DNA from: Bacteroidota bacterium
GTDB taxonomy: Bacteria; Bacteroidota; Bacteroidia; Cytophagales; Cyclobacteriaceae
Reading direction: 5' to 3'
Assembly (NCBI GenBank): GCA_023417065.1
Contig: JAEZGH010000193.1
Span: 24,546-88,545, forward strand
DNA: 64,000 bases
In this document: piece by piece, positions 51,786 to 61,151 of the stretch
Numbering within the stretch: the first letter of the stretch is position 1
Layout of the letters: each line of letters opens with the position of its first letter
Position numbers and translations under genes: made by a program
Notes under the pieces: generated by a model
What the model saw: the letters and a program-made list of their open reading frames with translations, nothing else
What the model was told of the DNA's origin: nothing
The model's database searches: none

Positions 51786-52763
51786 ATGAAACACATCACA
51801 ATCCTTGTCCCACAGAATGCAATTCTCGGAAGCATTGAAGGCCCTCGGCAACTCCTGACCGGCGTGAACGGTTATTATGCAAGTCTAGGCAAACCTCCGA
51901 TGTTCAAGGTTGAACTGGCGGGAATATCTAAAGAAACCAAGCTTGTTAACGGGACCTACCGGATCATCACGGAGCGAACAATTGATCAGATCGACAAAAC
52001 CGATTTGATTCTGATTCCCGCCATCGACGGTGAGATCAGTCAGGCGATCAAGCAAAATGAAGCAGTCATTCCCTGGGTAACGCGCCAATACAAGGCAGGC
52101 GCTGAAATAGCAAGTCTTTGTCTCGGTGCATTCCTTCTCGCATCAACAGGATTGATCAAGGGAAAGAAATGCGCTACGCACTGGATGGCAGCAAATGCAT
52201 TTCGCAAGATGTTCCCAGAGATTGATCTCGTCCCTGAAAAAATTGTAACGGACCAGGAAGGCATCTACACCAGCGGCGGCGCATATTCTTATTTGCATCT
52301 GGTACTCTACCTTATCGAAAAATATTGCGGGCGTCCCGCTGCAGTGTTCTCGGCAAAGACCTTTGCCATCGATATCGACCGCGAAAGCCAGTCACCGTTT
52401 ATGATGTTCAACGGACAAAAAGATCACGATGATGACGCTGTAAAAAAAGCGCAACAGTACATTGAACAGCACTTCCAGGAAAAGATCACCGTCGACACAC
52501 TGGCGGATATGGTTTCTGTTAGCCGAAGAAATTTTGAACGGCGTTTCAAGAAAGCTACCGCGAGTACGGTGGTCGAATACATTCAGCGTGTAAAAATCGA
52601 AGCGGCAAAGATGAGCCTCGAGTCTTCGCGTGATAACGTCAATGAAGTAATGTTCCGTGTGGGTTACACCGACACGAAGGCTTTCCGAAATACATTCAAG
52701 CGGATCACAGGACTCTCGCCTATTCAGTACAAAGCGAAGTACAATGCCAGTGTAACCGTATAG
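51786..52763 (+). CDS. GlxA-type AraC-family regulator with DJ-1/PfpI domain
   Basis: 325 residues. The N-terminal DJ-1/PfpI domain (ITILVPQNAILGSIEGPRQLL, the elbow ASLCLGAFLLASTGL with Cys, SGGAYSYLHLVLYLIE) is used for sensing. The C-terminal AraC double HTH contains SVSRRNFERRFKKATASTVVEYIQR and VGYTDTKAFRNTFKRITGLSPIQYK. ATG 51786 (MKHITILVPQNA) fits the domain start better than the frame opening at 51753. Divergent from the GyrI-like gene pair. Confidence 0.9.
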   Translation: MKHITILVPQNAILGSIEGPRQLLTGVNGYYASLGKPPMFKVELAGISKETKLVNGTYRIITERTIDQIDKTDLILIPAIDGEISQAIKQNEAVIPWVTRQYKAGAEIASLCLGAFLLASTGLIKGKKCATHWMAANAFRKMFPEIDLVPEKIVTDQEGIYTSGGAYSYLHLVLYLIEKYCGRPAAVFSAKTFAIDIDRESQSPFMMFNGQKDHDDDAVKKAQQYIEQHFQEKITVDTLADMVSVSRRNFERRFKKATASTVVEYIQRVKIEAAKMSLESSRDNVNEVMFRVGYTDTKAFRNTFKRITGLSPIQYKAKYNASVTV

Positions 52764-52771
52764 CAGGCTTG

Positions 52772-53758
52772 TTAGATCAACAGGTTACATCCACGGATTT
52801 CGCTATTGTCCATGCGGCCCTGAACTTCGAACGAGCCGTCCACATAGACGCGCCCGAGATCTTCGGTTTCGATAAAGGAAATCGTGCGCCAGTTGGAGAG
52901 ATCAATGACGTTGAGGGCAGCTGTTTCATCGACCAGTCCTCTCATCATGGGATCACTGGGATCGCGACCAATCACTTTCATCTGCGGTGGACATTTAAAT
53001 GTCATTCCTCCAATGGTATAGGCCTGAGAAAACAGCTCCGTCATGCCGTATTCAGAATATATCTGTGGTACGTTGAATCCTGCCTTAAGCGTTTCATGCA
53101 GTTCCTGCCGCGTAATCTCTCTGCGACGTCCCTTCATTCCGCCGGTTTCAAATACAAGACATCCGCTTAGGTCAATAGCCCCCTCCTCCAAAAGATCGAG
53201 TAGTGCAAATGAGACCCCCCACAGAACAACCCTCCTTCTGTCATTCTTCAACTCGTCAAGCTGTTGACGGAGGCGCTCGTGATCACGGAGAAAAAAACCG
53301 CTTTGCGCGGAACCGCTCTCATCGATGAAGTAGCGGATCATCGAAATCAAAGATGACCCCTCACGTTCCAGGTAAGAGGGCAACAAGGCAAGAAAATGAT
53401 AGGATTTCAATGGGCCAAAGAAGTGCTCAAAACACTTCCTGCTATTAATGAGATACTCATCTTCGGAGAACACCAAATGCCGGCTTTGCGTCATTCCAGT
53501 GGTCCCGCTGCTCCTGTAGGTCGTTTCCGCCTCCCAGACGCCGGATTTAATATCATGTGTCTTGAAGAAAGCAATGGGCAGAAAGGGAATGTCTTCCAGC
53601 CGGTCAATATTTTCCGGGACTACCCGCAACTCGGACAAAAACCGTCTGTACAGCAAGTTATTTTCCGCTTGATATCGGAAGACAGCCAGCGCAATACGGA
53701 GGAAGCTGTCATCGTTTACTTCGTATATTTGAGGTACAAAACTTTTAAAAGTATCCAA
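52772..53758 (-). CDS. LuxE-like acyl-protein synthetase
   Basis: 328 residues. Resembles LuxE/acyl-protein synthetases of the AMP-forming type: adenylation P-loop YRSSGTTGMTQSRH, LPSYLEREGSSLISMI, LVFETGGMKGRRREITRQEL and YSEYGMTELFSQAY. No luxC or luxD is nearby, so it is an orphan. LuxE normally activates a fatty acid for reduction; here it could activate an acyl group for transfer to a cell-surface product. Start 53758 is the ATG of the frame. A TAATTTTG sequence (53789-53782, minus strand) may be its -7 element. Confidence 0.75.
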   Translation of the reverse strand: MDTFKSFVPQIYEVNDDSFLRIALAVFRYQAENNLLYRRFLSELRVVPENIDRLEDIPFLPIAFFKTHDIKSGVWEAETTYRSSGTTGMTQSRHLVFSEDEYLINSRKCFEHFFGPLKSYHFLALLPSYLEREGSSLISMIRYFIDESGSAQSGFFLRDHERLRQQLDELKNDRRRVVLWGVSFALLDLLEEGAIDLSGCLVFETGGMKGRRREITRQELHETLKAGFNVPQIYSEYGMTELFSQAYTIGGMTFKCPPQMKVIGRDPSDPMMRGLVDETAALNVIDLSNWRTISFIETEDLGRVYVDGSFEVQGRMDNSEIRGCNLLI

Positions 53759-53781
53759 GCGTTAAGTATCTTGACCTGGAC

Positions 53782-53789
53782 CAAAATTA
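53782..53789 (-). promoter_or_regulatory. Candidate -7 element (TAATTTTG)
   Basis: Matches TAnnTTTG on the minus strand, 23 bp before the LuxE-like ATG and overlapping the spacer to the divergent lipoprotein gene. No -33 box was found. Confidence 0.35.
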
Positions 53790-53792
53790 AGG

Positions 53793-54668
53793 ATGAAAGC
53801 TCACAGTTTGTTATTATTTGTGTTTTCGGTGCTGCTTTGGAGTTGTTTTGAAGCACCGGATTTCTCCCCCGTTCCGAAAATCAAGTTCGAAGATATTTAC
53901 TTTGGAAAGTCCCGGGACGAGTTCCGGCCCGACTCACTGGTAATAAGCATTTCGTTTGAGGATGGCGATGGCGACCTGGGAATGCCCGCCAACTATCGCG
54001 AAGAGCCTTTCCACGAACAGAACTTTTTCGTTGGTACATCGCAAGGCTTTGTCCCAGTAGGCAAAAAAACTATAATTCCCGGGTACCCGCGATTCCTTAA
54101 TATTCCACCCACCGTCGAAGGTGAACTGCTTCTCAAAAGAAGCCGCGAGAGATTCCCTGGAATGGTGTCATACTTCTCGGATTCGTCCTGCATCTATTAT
54201 ACACGACTGGATTCAGTGCTCCTGAAAACACGCGATATTCGCCTGCTCCATGGATCCGTCAACTACTACGAAATTCCAATAAATCCTCCTGCTGAAGAAC
54301 CCGATTTCCGATCCATAGTAGTGGTTAAGGATACGTTCTACATTGAGAAGAACCCCGATTATCAAAATATTGATGTTGAATTCTACCGCAAAGAACAGGA
54401 CCCCAGCAATCCATCCAGGGCAATTTTCAAACTGGTAAACTGGCGGAAAGAATTTTGTACGGAAATCTTTGACGCCCGATTCCCGGTCCTTAGTTCCAAG
54501 GACAACGCGTTGAGTGGAACGATTAAATACTCGATGACATCAACTCAGCTGGAGAACATCATGATATCCGACATCTGGAAACTTCGGATACGCGTGCGCG
54601 ACCGCAATCTTAACGTCAGCAACGTCGTTGAGTCGCGCGAATTCACCCTTGATGAAATCCGAAGATAA
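53793..54668 (+). CDS. Hypothetical lipoprotein, 291 residues
   Basis: N-terminal hydrophobic segment with lipobox LLFVFSVLLWSC. Contains SFEDGDGDLG, an Asp/Gly loop common in Bacteroidota surface proteins that may bind calcium, followed by beta-rich sequence and a C-terminal strand MISDIWKLRIRVRDRNLNVSNVVESREFTLDEI. Function unknown. Only 34 bp from the divergent LuxE-like gene. Confidence 0.7.
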   Translation: MKAHSLLLFVFSVLLWSCFEAPDFSPVPKIKFEDIYFGKSRDEFRPDSLVISISFEDGDGDLGMPANYREEPFHEQNFFVGTSQGFVPVGKKTIIPGYPRFLNIPPTVEGELLLKRSRERFPGMVSYFSDSSCIYYTRLDSVLLKTRDIRLLHGSVNYYEIPINPPAEEPDFRSIVVVKDTFYIEKNPDYQNIDVEFYRKEQDPSNPSRAIFKLVNWRKEFCTEIFDARFPVLSSKDNALSGTIKYSMTSTQLENIMISDIWKLRIRVRDRNLNVSNVVESREFTLDEIRR

Positions 54669-54674
54669 GCTCGA

Positions 54675-57089
54675 TTATCCGAATAGCGGGGGGAACGTGT
54701 CAGGATCAGCTTCTGACATTACCCCGTAGACCTTCTCAAAGACTTCTTCCGTATTTGGTTTTGAGAAATAGTCACCGTCGGAGGCATAAGCCGGACGATG
54801 TTCTTTGGCCGTGATGGTAATAGGCTTGGAATCCAGGTACTGATAGCCATCCTGTACTTCGAGCACTTGCTGCATCATAAACGACGTCGCTCCTCCGGGC
54901 ACATCTTCATCGGCAAACACTACCCTGTTGGTTTTGCGAACTGATTCGACAATGGAGTGATGGATATCAAAAGGCAACAGCGTCTGAACGTCAATCACCT
55001 CACAGGAAATCCCAAATTCATCGAGGCGTTCTGCGGCTTCCATCACGATCCTGCACATGGAACCATACGTTACAATGGTAACATCTGTTCCTTCACGAAG
55101 AACTTCAGGTACGCCGAGAGGAACAGTGAACTCGCTTATATTGTCTGGGATTCTCTCCTTCAATCTGTAGCCATTGAGACATTCAATGATTACGGCTGTA
55201 TCGTCGCTTTTCAGCATCGTGTTGTAGAATCCTGCTGCCTGAGTCATATTCCGGGGCGTAAGAATATATATTCCCCGCAGGCTGTGAAGCAGCATCCCCA
55301 TAGGTGAGCCCGCATGCCATACACCCTCAAGACGATGTCCGCGTGTCCTGATTATGAGAGGAGCTTTTTGTCCACCCTTGGTCCGGTATTGCAATGATGC
55401 AAGGTCATCCGACAGCGTGGCCAGCGCATAAATAAAGTAGTCGAGATATTGAATTTCCGCAATCGGACGTAGTCCGCGCAACGCGGCCCCTATACCCTGG
55501 CCTACGATAGTGCATTCGCGAATACCGGTGTCGGTAACGCGTAACTCGCCAAACCGCGCCTGTAATCCAGCGAACCCCTGGTTCACATCACCGATCTTGC
55601 CAACGTCTTCGCCAAAGGCAATGACGAGAGGATCGCGTTCCAACGCGGCGCTGAAACACGCTTGCAATACTTCGCGCCCATCGACAATTGGCGAGGAGTC
55701 CGAAAACTCCGCGTCAATTCGCTGGACTTTTAAAGCAGAGAGCTCTGACTCACTGTAAAGATGTGAACTGTATCTGTCATGGTTATCTTTTTCTGCTGCG
55801 GTCAGCCAATCAAGCAGCTCCGTTCGCGCTTCGTGATTTTCTTTGCGCATCACATGAAGGGCGCGTCTCGCTGCCTTCATTGTATCGAGGCGAGTAGGGT
55901 TGATTGCGCCGTTGAACTCACTCCGCACAAGCTGCAAGCCTTCCTTCTCTTCGGTGAGCGATGTAGCTTTCTCAAGGATACGACTAACAACCACCTGATC
56001 TTTTTTCACGTCGGCCATGAATGCTTTCCAGGCGCGGTCTCTCGATTCTTTCGCCGACCTCCGCGCTTCAACTTCGATGGCGTCTACTTCTTCCGGAAGC
56101 ACATTGACTTCAGAGATGATCCACTCGCGCATCTTTTTGATACAGTCATGCTCCGCCTCCCATGCAAGGCGCTCCTTCGACTTGTACCGCTCATGTGAGC
56201 CCGACGTCGAGTGTCCCTGAGGTTGCGTTACTTCTTCGACGTGCAGTAATACCGGCACGTGTTCATTCCGGCAGATAGCCTCAGCCTTTTCGTAGGCTTC
56301 GATAAGCGCGGGATAATCCCAGCCTTTAACTGTTATTATTTCGAAGCCTTTCTCATCGGCGGTGCGCTGCAGCCCTGAGAGCAGTTTTGAAATGCTGCCT
56401 TTTGTGGTATGATACTCCTGAGGAACTGAGATTCCATATGCATCATCCCATATAGAAGTGAGCATAGGTACCTGTAGTACTCCGGCAGCATTGATGGCTT
56501 CAAAGAACATCCCTTCAGAAGTCGATGCATTGCCAATCGTGCCGAAGGCTATCTCGTTCCCCTTATTCGAAAATTGTGTATACTGATGAAGGATTTCATT
56601 CTGCCTGTACAATTTGGATGCATATGCGAGCCCAAGCAGTCGGGGCATTTGTCCAGCCGTGGGTGAAATATCTGAGCTGCTGTTCTTGATGCCGGTAAGA
56701 TCCCGGAACATGCCTTTTTCGTCCAATGTCCGGGTTCCGAAATGTCCCGTCATCAGCCTTCCGGCAGTCGAAGGATCTGCTTCCAGGCTGGTATGGGCAT
56801 ATAACTGTGCGAAAAATTGCTGAACTGTAAGCTCGCCGATGGCAAACATGAAGGTTTGGTCACGGTAATATCCTGAGCGGAAATCGCCTTCGCGGAATAC
56901 TTTTGCCATGGCGATTTGGGCCAGTTCTTTGCCATCACCAAAGATTCCGAACTTAGCTTTTCCCATAAACACCTCTTTCCGTCCAATCAGGCTCGCTTCC
57001 CGGCTTTCCACAGCCAGTCGGTAGTCAGCCAAAATCTCCCTCACGCGGGTTTGGGAAAACTTTGTTTTCAGTTCTTTTATAGCGCTCAA
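54675..57089 (-). CDS. 2-oxoacid dehydrogenase E1 component, fused alpha and beta subunits
   Basis: About 804 residues with the TPP-dependent alpha half (FGIFGDGKELAQIAMAKVFREGDFRSGYYRDQTFMF; GNASTSEGMFFEAINAAGVLQVPMLTSIWDDAYGISVPQE) and the beta half (VIAFGEDVGKIGDVNQGFAGLQARFG; VIDVQTLLPFD; DEDVPGGATSFMMQQ). Fused E1 of this kind serves branched-chain or pyruvate-type complexes; E2 and E3 are not adjacent. I place the start at TTG 57089 (LSAIKELKTKFSQ), because a promoter sits at 57126-57155 and the upstream ATG at 57170 lies before it. Confidence 0.88.
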   Translation of the reverse strand: MSAIKELKTKFSQTRVREILADYRLAVESREASLIGRKEVFMGKAKFGIFGDGKELAQIAMAKVFREGDFRSGYYRDQTFMFAIGELTVQQFFAQLYAHTSLEADPSTAGRLMTGHFGTRTLDEKGMFRDLTGIKNSSSDISPTAGQMPRLLGLAYASKLYRQNEILHQYTQFSNKGNEIAFGTIGNASTSEGMFFEAINAAGVLQVPMLTSIWDDAYGISVPQEYHTTKGSISKLLSGLQRTADEKGFEIITVKGWDYPALIEAYEKAEAICRNEHVPVLLHVEEVTQPQGHSTSGSHERYKSKERLAWEAEHDCIKKMREWIISEVNVLPEEVDAIEVEARRSAKESRDRAWKAFMADVKKDQVVVSRILEKATSLTEEKEGLQLVRSEFNGAINPTRLDTMKAARRALHVMRKENHEARTELLDWLTAAEKDNHDRYSSHLYSESELSALKVQRIDAEFSDSSPIVDGREVLQACFSAALERDPLVIAFGEDVGKIGDVNQGFAGLQARFGELRVTDTGIRECTIVGQGIGAALRGLRPIAEIQYLDYFIYALATLSDDLASLQYRTKGGQKAPLIIRTRGHRLEGVWHAGSPMGMLLHSLRGIYILTPRNMTQAAGFYNTMLKSDDTAVIIECLNGYRLKERIPDNISEFTVPLGVPEVLREGTDVTIVTYGSMCRIVMEAAERLDEFGISCEVIDVQTLLPFDIHHSIVESVRKTNRVVFADEDVPGGATSFMMQQVLEVQDGYQYLDSKPITITAKEHRPAYASDGDYFSKPNTEEVFEKVYGVMSEADPDTFPPLFG

Positions 57090-57125
57090 ATTTTCGATTT
57101 TAATTGGGTTAACACCTGTTAGGTT

Positions 57126-57155
57126 CAAAAATAGGGATTCCAAAATACTTTCAAA
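57126..57155 (-). promoter_or_regulatory. Promoter of the E1 gene
   Basis: Minus strand: TTTG (57155-57152), 18-bp spacer, TATTTTTG (57133-57126). Spacing is one short of the usual 19-21. The start would be near 57120, downstream of the longest possible ATG, which supports the TTG start at 57089. Confidence 0.55.
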
Positions 57156-57392
57156 AGAAAGGTAAAACATGCGATCCCCTAATGCAAGCAGCCCGTTTTC
57201 AAAATGGATTTAAAATTATCTTCGGCGAATCGCTCTTTTGGAAACGTTAAAACGATTGCGCCTCCAAGTTTACGAAAATATATTCCTGGACCTCAAAACT
57301 TCTCCAACGATTCGTTTGACGGACAGCAAGGCGTTTTTTTCATTCATTCCTAAAAAAAAATTCCCTAACTAACGACTAATAGGATGACGCGC

Positions 57393-57400
57393 TATATTTG
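57393..57400 (+). promoter_or_regulatory. -7 element of alanine dehydrogenase (TATATTTG)
   Basis: An exact TAnnTTTG match 23 bp before the ATG at 57424. The -33 box is unclear. The 57156-57392 interval contains no gene; it holds A/T runs and nothing else recognised. Confidence 0.5.
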
Positions 57401-57423
57401 CTGCCACGAATAACGCATTAACC

Positions 57424-58536
57424 ATGATAATTGGAGTTCCTAAAGAAATTAAGAACAACGAGAACCGCGTGGCCTTAACGCCCGCTGGTACTCAGGAGTT
57501 GGTCAAACGCGGCCACGCAGTACTTGTTCAGAAAAATGCCGGTTCCGCGAGCGGTTTCGCTGACGAAACCTATCAGAAGGCCGGCGCTACACTGATTGAT
57601 GAGGCCGCTGATGTCTTCGCTCAGGCGGAGATGATCATGAAAGTAAAGGAACCCATCGAACAGGAATATAAACTTATCCGTAAAGATCAACTTGTCTTTA
57701 CTTATTTTCACTTCGCTTCGTACGAGCCTCTTACTAAGGCCATGATAGAAAGCGGCGCGGTATGTCTGGCTTACGAGACAGTTGAAAAAGCCGATGGCAG
57801 TCTGCCCCTGCTTATACCGATGTCGGAAGTAGCAGGTCGAATGGCAATTCAGGAGGGTGCAAAATATCTTGAGAAACCTCTTAAAGGAAGAGGCATCCTT
57901 CTCGGAGGCGTTCCCGGTGTAATGCCGGCAAAAGTGCTGATCCTCGGTGCCGGTATTGTTGGAACCAACTCCGCGAAGATCGCCGCAGGAATGGGAGCCG
58001 ACGTAACAATCCTCGATATCAACATCAATCGCCTGCGTTATCTCGATGACGTCATGCCGAAGAACGTTCGCACGATGGTCTCCAACGAGTTTGCGATCCG
58101 TGAGTTAATCAAAGACGCTGACCTTATCGTAGGCGGCGTCCTCGTCCCCGGAGCAAAGGCACCAAGACTTATCACCCGCGATATGTTGAAAGATATGCGC
58201 CCCGGTACTGTTCTCGTTGACGTGGCTGTAGATCAGGGTGGTTGTATCGAAACTTGCAGACCCACAACGCACGAGAATCCTACTTTCATTATCGACGACG
58301 TAGTTCACTATTGTGTTGCCAACATGCCCGGAGCAGTACCTTATACATCAACCCTCGCGTTGACAAATGCCACATTGCCTTATGCCATCAAACTGGCAAA
58401 AGAAGGCTGGCAAAAAGCATGTCGTGAAAACGAAGACCTCAAACTGGGCCTCAATGTCATTAACGGCGAGGTGGTTCATAAAGGCGTTGCAGAGGCGTTC
58501 AACCTGCCTCTTGGAGACGTCAAGAAATTTATCTAG
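57424..58536 (+). CDS. ald: Alanine dehydrogenase
   Basis: 370 residues. Family start MIIGVPKEIKNNENRVALTPAGTQELVKRGH, substrate Lys/His region (MKVKEPIEQEY, FTYFHFASYEPLTKAM), NAD-binding VLILGAGIVGTNSAKIAAGMGADV and the C-terminal active-site Asp in VDVAVDQGGC. Length is normal. Interconverts L-alanine and pyruvate with NAD. Preceded by the promoter at 57393. Confidence 0.95.
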   Translation: MIIGVPKEIKNNENRVALTPAGTQELVKRGHAVLVQKNAGSASGFADETYQKAGATLIDEAADVFAQAEMIMKVKEPIEQEYKLIRKDQLVFTYFHFASYEPLTKAMIESGAVCLAYETVEKADGSLPLLIPMSEVAGRMAIQEGAKYLEKPLKGRGILLGGVPGVMPAKVLILGAGIVGTNSAKIAAGMGADVTILDININRLRYLDDVMPKNVRTMVSNEFAIRELIKDADLIVGGVLVPGAKAPRLITRDMLKDMRPGTVLVDVAVDQGGCIETCRPTTHENPTFIIDDVVHYCVANMPGAVPYTSTLALTNATLPYAIKLAKEGWQKACRENEDLKLGLNVINGEVVHKGVAEAFNLPLGDVKKFI

Positions 58537-58579
58537 CGCTCATTTCAGCTTTACCTGAATTTTCATTTCATCTCCGATG

Positions 58580-59023
58580 TTATGGAAATTCAGGCAGATC
58601 GCTGATCCAGGAAGTGGTACCACTTTCCCAATCGATCTTCGCGTAGAGGTGCGCGAGCCCATTGCTTACCACCAGGTATGGGGCACGCAACGTAGCATTG
58701 TAAGTTGACGCCTGGAACACGGTTTTTTCTGTCAGTCGTACATCAGGAGCCTTGCACTCAATCAACATCCAGGGAAGACCATCGCGATTAAAAACAACTA
58801 TATCGCTCCGCTTGCTGAGTTGATTGTATTGCAATCCGCCCTCTACCCTTATAAGCGATCTGGAGTAGTTTTTATGTTCCACCAATAAGTGAATAAAGTG
58901 CTGTCGGACCCACTCTTCAGGAGTTAATACGATATACTTCTTACGAATAATATCAAAAATCCATAGTTTGCCCTCCGCTTTTTTTAACTTATAGTCGAAT
59001 GGGGGCAAATTGAGCGAGATCAT
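58580..59023 (-). CDS. HsdR_N-type (PD-D/ExK) nuclease-fold protein, orphan
   Basis: 147 residues with the type I restriction R-subunit N-terminal-like fold: KYIVLTPEEWVRQHFIHLLV, then the catalytic core RSDIVVFNRDG (Asp), WMLIECKAP (Glu, Lys), and the Gln motif in VFQASTYNATL. Solitary Bacteroidota proteins of this type are common and are not part of a restriction system. No hsdM/hsdS genes nearby. Divergent from AMP nucleosidase, with 23 bp between starts. Confidence 0.75.
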   Translation of the reverse strand: MISLNLPPFDYKLKKAEGKLWIFDIIRKKYIVLTPEEWVRQHFIHLLVEHKNYSRSLIRVEGGLQYNQLSKRSDIVVFNRDGLPWMLIECKAPDVRLTEKTVFQASTYNATLRAPYLVVSNGLAHLYAKIDWESGTTSWISDLPEFP

Positions 59024-59031
59024 TGTGCTGC

Positions 59032-59039
59032 CAAATTTA
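59032..59039 (-). promoter_or_regulatory. Candidate -7 element (TAAATTTG)
   Basis: Matches TAnnTTTG on the minus strand, 8 bp before the HsdR_N-like ATG, which would make that transcript nearly leaderless. No -33 box was identified. Confidence 0.3.
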
Positions 59040-59046
59040 TGAAAGT

Positions 59047-59817
59047 ATGAAGACGAAACAGGAAATTGTTGAGAACTGGTTGCCGCGTTATACAGGCCAG
59101 GCCCTAAATCAATTTGGCGAATACATCTTATTGACCAACTTTGACAACTACGTCAAAATGTTCGCGGAATGGCATGACGTACCGGTCAATGGAATTGACC
59201 GCGCAATGCGAAGTGCCACGGCGGAAGGCATCACCATAATTAACTTCGGCATGGGAAGTCCAAATGCCGCGACCATTATGGATTGCCTCAGCGCGATTTC
59301 ACCAAAAGCATGTGTATTCCTTGGCAAGTGCGGTGGACTAAAAGCAAAAAATGATCTTGGCGATCTCGTGTTGCCGATAGCCGCAATCCGCGGAGAAGGT
59401 ACTTCTAACGACTACTTCCCTCCTGAAGTACCAGCCCTCCCGGCGTTCGCGCTTCAGAAAGCGATCTCGACCACCATTCGCGATTATGGCCGCGACTATT
59501 GGACTGGTACGGTTTACACTACGAACCGAAGGGTATGGGAATGGGATGAAGAATTCAAGGAGTATCTGCGGAAGATACGCGCACAATGCATCGATATGGA
59601 GACAGCTACCATCTTCACAACAGCATTTCACAACAAGATTCCAACGGGCGCGCTACTTCTTGTTTCTGATTCACCTATGGTGCCTGAAGGGGTAAAAACT
59701 GAAGTAAGCGATCTTGCAGTAACGCGACAGTACGTCGAACTGCATCTGAAGATAGGCATCGATTCCCTGCGCCAGCTGATCAACAACGGAATGACAGTTA
59801 AGCACCTTCGCTACTAG
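59047..59817 (+). CDS. amn: AMP nucleosidase (short form)
   Basis: 256 residues of the nucleoside phosphorylase superfamily: GITIINFGMGSPNAATIMDCLS, VFLGKCGGLKAKNDLGDLVLP, RGEGTSNDYFPPEVPALPAF, and the purine-site QCIDMETATIF with SDSP as the acid. Lacks the N-terminal domain of the E. coli enzyme, as is normal for the Bacteroidota form. Splits AMP to adenine and ribose 5-phosphate. ATG 59047 (MKTKQEIVENW) is the family start. Ends 4 bp into the convergent transporter gene. Confidence 0.9.
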   Translation: MKTKQEIVENWLPRYTGQALNQFGEYILLTNFDNYVKMFAEWHDVPVNGIDRAMRSATAEGITIINFGMGSPNAATIMDCLSAISPKACVFLGKCGGLKAKNDLGDLVLPIAAIRGEGTSNDYFPPEVPALPAFALQKAISTTIRDYGRDYWTGTVYTTNRRVWEWDEEFKEYLRKIRAQCIDMETATIFTTAFHNKIPTGALLLVSDSPMVPEGVKTEVSDLAVTRQYVELHLKIGIDSLRQLINNGMTVKHLRY

Positions 59818-61151
59818 CTCGCAGCATTTCCGGAGGTAATATGACGAGATCTTACGGTGAGGAGGAAGGACAGCCCTATGACAAAGAAAACACCAAGTGC
59901 GAGGGCACTGTAGCGCATGCTTCCGGTAATCTGACTAACCAACCCATAACTGAACGTTCCAAAAACTATTGACAGGTTATAGGTGACGTCATAAAAACTA
60001 AAAAAGGATGCGTGGTCGATGGTACCTGCCGGAATGAGCTTGGAATAAGTTGCACGCGATAGTGATTGTATTCCACCCATGATCAACCCCACCACGAACG
60101 CAAGGCCATAGAACTGATACTCGTTGCCGATGGCAAATGCAGCCACGCACACTGCGATCCATATTATATTCATAAGCACCAGCGCGAACCGGTTGCCCAT
60201 TTTCCCGGAGATGCGTGCAAAGAACCAGGCACCAAGAGCGCCTACCAGTTGAATGATCACAACTGTTGCGATGAGCTTTTGTTCCTCTAGATGCAGCACG
60301 TCGGTACCAAAAAGTGTTGCGAGATACATGACGGTTTGCACACCCATGTTATAAAAAAAGAACGCGGTAAGAAACTTCTTCAGGTTTGGAAGGTCTCTGA
60401 GGCTTTGCCATACCTTTCTGATTTCCGCATACCCTTTCGTCCAGATATTTCCTGTTGGTTTGCGTCCGTATGGGTTGTCAGGTAACAAGGCAAAGGGGAT
60501 CATCGAAAACCCGACCCACCAAAGGCCAACAAGGAGGAAAGTAAACCGTGTGGCGTGTAAACCAGCTTCACGCGGATCACCTCCGAACCCAAATGACTCT
60601 GGATTCATGATTACCACCAGACAGATCAGCATAAGCAATACGCTTCCGTAATAGCCCATCGAGTACCCTCGCGCACTGGTCACGTCGAAGCGATCTTCGG
60701 TTACAATCTCAGGAAGGAATGCGTCGTAGAAGACGAGGCTACCCGAATAGCCAACGCTGGCAACGACAGAACAGAACAATCCCCAGCCCAGAGCCTCGAC
60801 ACCATCAAAGAAGTACAGGCCCATGCAAGCCAGGCTTCCCATCCACACAAAGATCTTCATGAAGGTTTTCTTATTCCCTGTATAGTCGGACACGCCTGAA
60901 AGCAGTGGAAGTATGAGCGCGACAATCAGAAAGGAAAAAGAAAGTGCGTAGGAATATAGGACTGAGTTTTGGAAGGCAAACCCTAGAAAGGAAACCTGAT
61001 CTACCCCCGAGTCGACAGCAACGGCCTTATAGTATATAGGAAAGATTGCGGTGGTGATTACCAGCGTGTAGACTGAGTTGGCCCAGTCGTACATATACCA
61101 CGCTCTTACGGTTTTGGGGTTATTTAAGGTTGCGGCCGAAACTTCAGGCAT
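59814..61151 (-). CDS. MFS transporter, UMF1/Atg22-like family
   Basis: 445 residues with 12 membrane segments and the family start KTVRAWYMYDWANSVYTLVITTAIFPIYY. Further sequences are LPLLSGVSDYTGNKKTFMK and GLIMGGIQSLSRATYSKLIPAG. UMF1 members are predicted amino-acid or metabolite effluxers; the substrate is unknown. The ATG at 61151 directly abuts the T tract of the terminator of the upstream ExbD gene, so the start must be reached by read-through or by a promoter inside the terminator. Confidence 0.88.
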   Translation of the reverse strand: MPEVSAATLNNPKTVRAWYMYDWANSVYTLVITTAIFPIYYKAVAVDSGVDQVSFLGFAFQNSVLYSYALSFSFLIVALILPLLSGVSDYTGNKKTFMKIFVWMGSLACMGLYFFDGVEALGWGLFCSVVASVGYSGSLVFYDAFLPEIVTEDRFDVTSARGYSMGYYGSVLLMLICLVVIMNPESFGFGGDPREAGLHATRFTFLLVGLWWVGFSMIPFALLPDNPYGRKPTGNIWTKGYAEIRKVWQSLRDLPNLKKFLTAFFFYNMGVQTVMYLATLFGTDVLHLEEQKLIATVVIIQLVGALGAWFFARISGKMGNRFALVLMNIIWIAVCVAAFAIGNEYQFYGLAFVVGLIMGGIQSLSRATYSKLIPAGTIDHASFFSFYDVTYNLSIVFGTFSYGLVSQITGSMRYSALALGVFFVIGLSFLLTVRSRHITSGNAAS

